The notes under the pieces are model-generated. The model saw only the letters and a program-made list of their open reading frames with translations, searched no databases and was not told the origin of the DNA. DNA of 6,866 nucleotides. Source: an uncultured Syntrophobacterales bacterium (lineage in GTDB: Bacteria > Desulfobacterota > Syntrophia > Syntrophales > UBA5619). The stretch covers positions 1 through 6,866 of the forward strand of contig CAIUXU010000059.1 of the NCBI GenBank assembly GCA_903903205.1. Reading direction: 5' to 3'. The translations under genes were made by a program, and so were the position numbers. Position 1 is the stretch's first letter. Each line of letters starts with the position of its first letter. This document shows positions 6,260 through 6,866 of this stretch, piece after piece.

Positions 6260-6866
6260 ATGAAGAGGATGGGAAGAGCGGCCGTTATGGTCAGAACAAA
6301 CGAGGATTTGGAGATTCGTGAATATCCGCTGCCCGAGGTGCAGAAAGGCTGCATCCTGGTAAAGGTAAAGTGTTGCACCATCTGCGGCTCGGATGTTCTT
6401 GCCTGGCTCGGCAGGAAGAAAGCCCCAGTCCCCATGATTCCTGGGCATGAGATTGTTGGGGAGATCGTGGAGCTTGGCGATGAGGTTGCCTTTGATTCCG
6501 CAAATCGAAAACTGAGTGTGGGAGACCGAATCACTTGGACCATCATGGACAATTGCGGCAAATGCTATTATTGTCGTGAAAAAGGGTTGATGATGAAGTG
6601 CTTGCACCTCAAAAAGTATGGCCATGACTGTTGTGACGCCTCTCCCCATTTTGTGGGAGGTTTTGCCGAGTATTGCTACATCACGCCGGGTACATGCGTC
6701 GTAAAGGTGCCCGATGAGCTGACCAACGAGGAGGCGGCGCCGGCCAACTGTGCCCTGGCGACGGTTGTGGCCGGTTGGGACGCGGCAGGGCTGAAGCCTT
6801 TTGAAAATGTTCTCATCCAGGGCGCCGGAGCACTGGGATTTTATGCGGCGGCCCTCGCAAAACACA
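6260..6866 (+). CDS. Zinc-dependent alcohol dehydrogenase (MDR family), 3' truncated by the window
   Basis: This is the N-terminal 202 residues of a medium-chain zinc alcohol dehydrogenase; the rest lies beyond the right edge. Catalytic zinc ligands are C42 (CGSD), H63/E64 (GHEIVGE) and C164 (APANCALAT). A structural-zinc lobe has C99, C102, C105 and C114. The NAD-binding GAGALG motif begins at 188. The combination GDRITW, LKKYGHD, GGFAEYC and APANCALATVV strongly recalls the clade annotated as phosphonate-catabolism-associated alcohol dehydrogenase (TIGR03366-type); this is recognition from memory and needs a profile search. AGGAGG (6250-6255) lies four bases before the ATG at 6260 and overlaps the HAD stop codon, so translation is probably coupled. 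The likely role is oxidation of an alcohol, or reduction of an aldehyde, related to the acylating aldehyde dehydrogenase substrate. The exact substrate is unknown. Confidence 0.9.
   Translation, partial: MKRMGRAAVMVRTNEDLEIREYPLPEVQKGCILVKVKCCTICGSDVLAWLGRKKAPVPMIPGHEIVGEIVELGDEVAFDSANRKLSVGDRITWTIMDNCGKCYYCREKGLMMKCLHLKKYGHDCCDASPHFVGGFAEYCYITPGTCVVKVPDELTNEEAAPANCALATVVAGWDAAGLKPFENVLIQGAGALGFYAAALAKH

Noticed and set aside
1..6866. tRNA, rRNA, CRISPR array, insertion sequence or att site
   Set aside because: No cloverleaf-like segment, regularly spaced repeat, transposase frame or long terminal repeat was seen on either strand.

Overview
The window is about 6.9 kb of moderately GC-rich bacterial DNA. 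Six genes, all on the + strand, fill almost all of it. The first ~60 bases are strikingly AT-rich. The content (two citrate synthase/citryl-CoA lyase-like proteins, a CoA-acylating aldehyde dehydrogenase, Shine-Dalgarno-type translation starts and a GC-hairpin terminator) suggests an anaerobic or fermentative Gram-negative bacterium, perhaps from the Desulfobacterota or syntrophs. That placement is an inference from gene content and style, not from a marker gene.

Layout: (1) 1-209 is an upstream region with an AT-rich inverted repeat and a possible promoter. (2) 210-2086 holds two translationally coupled, paralogous citrate synthase-superfamily genes of 297 and 331 residues, overlapping by 13 bases. 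(3) 2087-2239 is a gap with a strong hairpin and a possible tiny reading frame. (4) 2240-3917 holds a PiT-family anion (probably phosphate) permease and its usual DUF47/PhoU-like partner. (5) 3918-4032 is a short gap with a possible sigma-54-type element. (6) 4033-5421 is an AdhE/EutE/SauS-like acylating aldehyde dehydrogenase, followed by a hairpin over its stop codon and then a textbook rho-independent terminator. (7) 5517-6251 is a HAD-superfamily hydrolase, and 6260 to the right edge is a zinc-dependent alcohol dehydrogenase cut by the window. Its sequence resembles the clade associated with phosphonate catabolism.

The most interesting part is the citrate synthase-like pair. By eye alignment, both proteins have a hydrophobic residue where the catalytic Asp of citrate synthase should be. 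The second protein has also lost the two active-site histidines and the oxaloacetate-binding Arg. They may form a heteromeric enzyme with altered chemistry, or a catalytic/structural pair. With an acyl-CoA/aldehyde reductase, a HAD enzyme lacking the usual second Asp, an alcohol dehydrogenase of the phosphonate-linked type and a Pi-type permease nearby, one reading is an undescribed catabolic cassette for a small (possibly phosphonated or sulfonated) C2-type compound through aldehyde and CoA-thioester intermediates. This pathway reading is speculative: the genes lie in at least two transcription units and could be independent.
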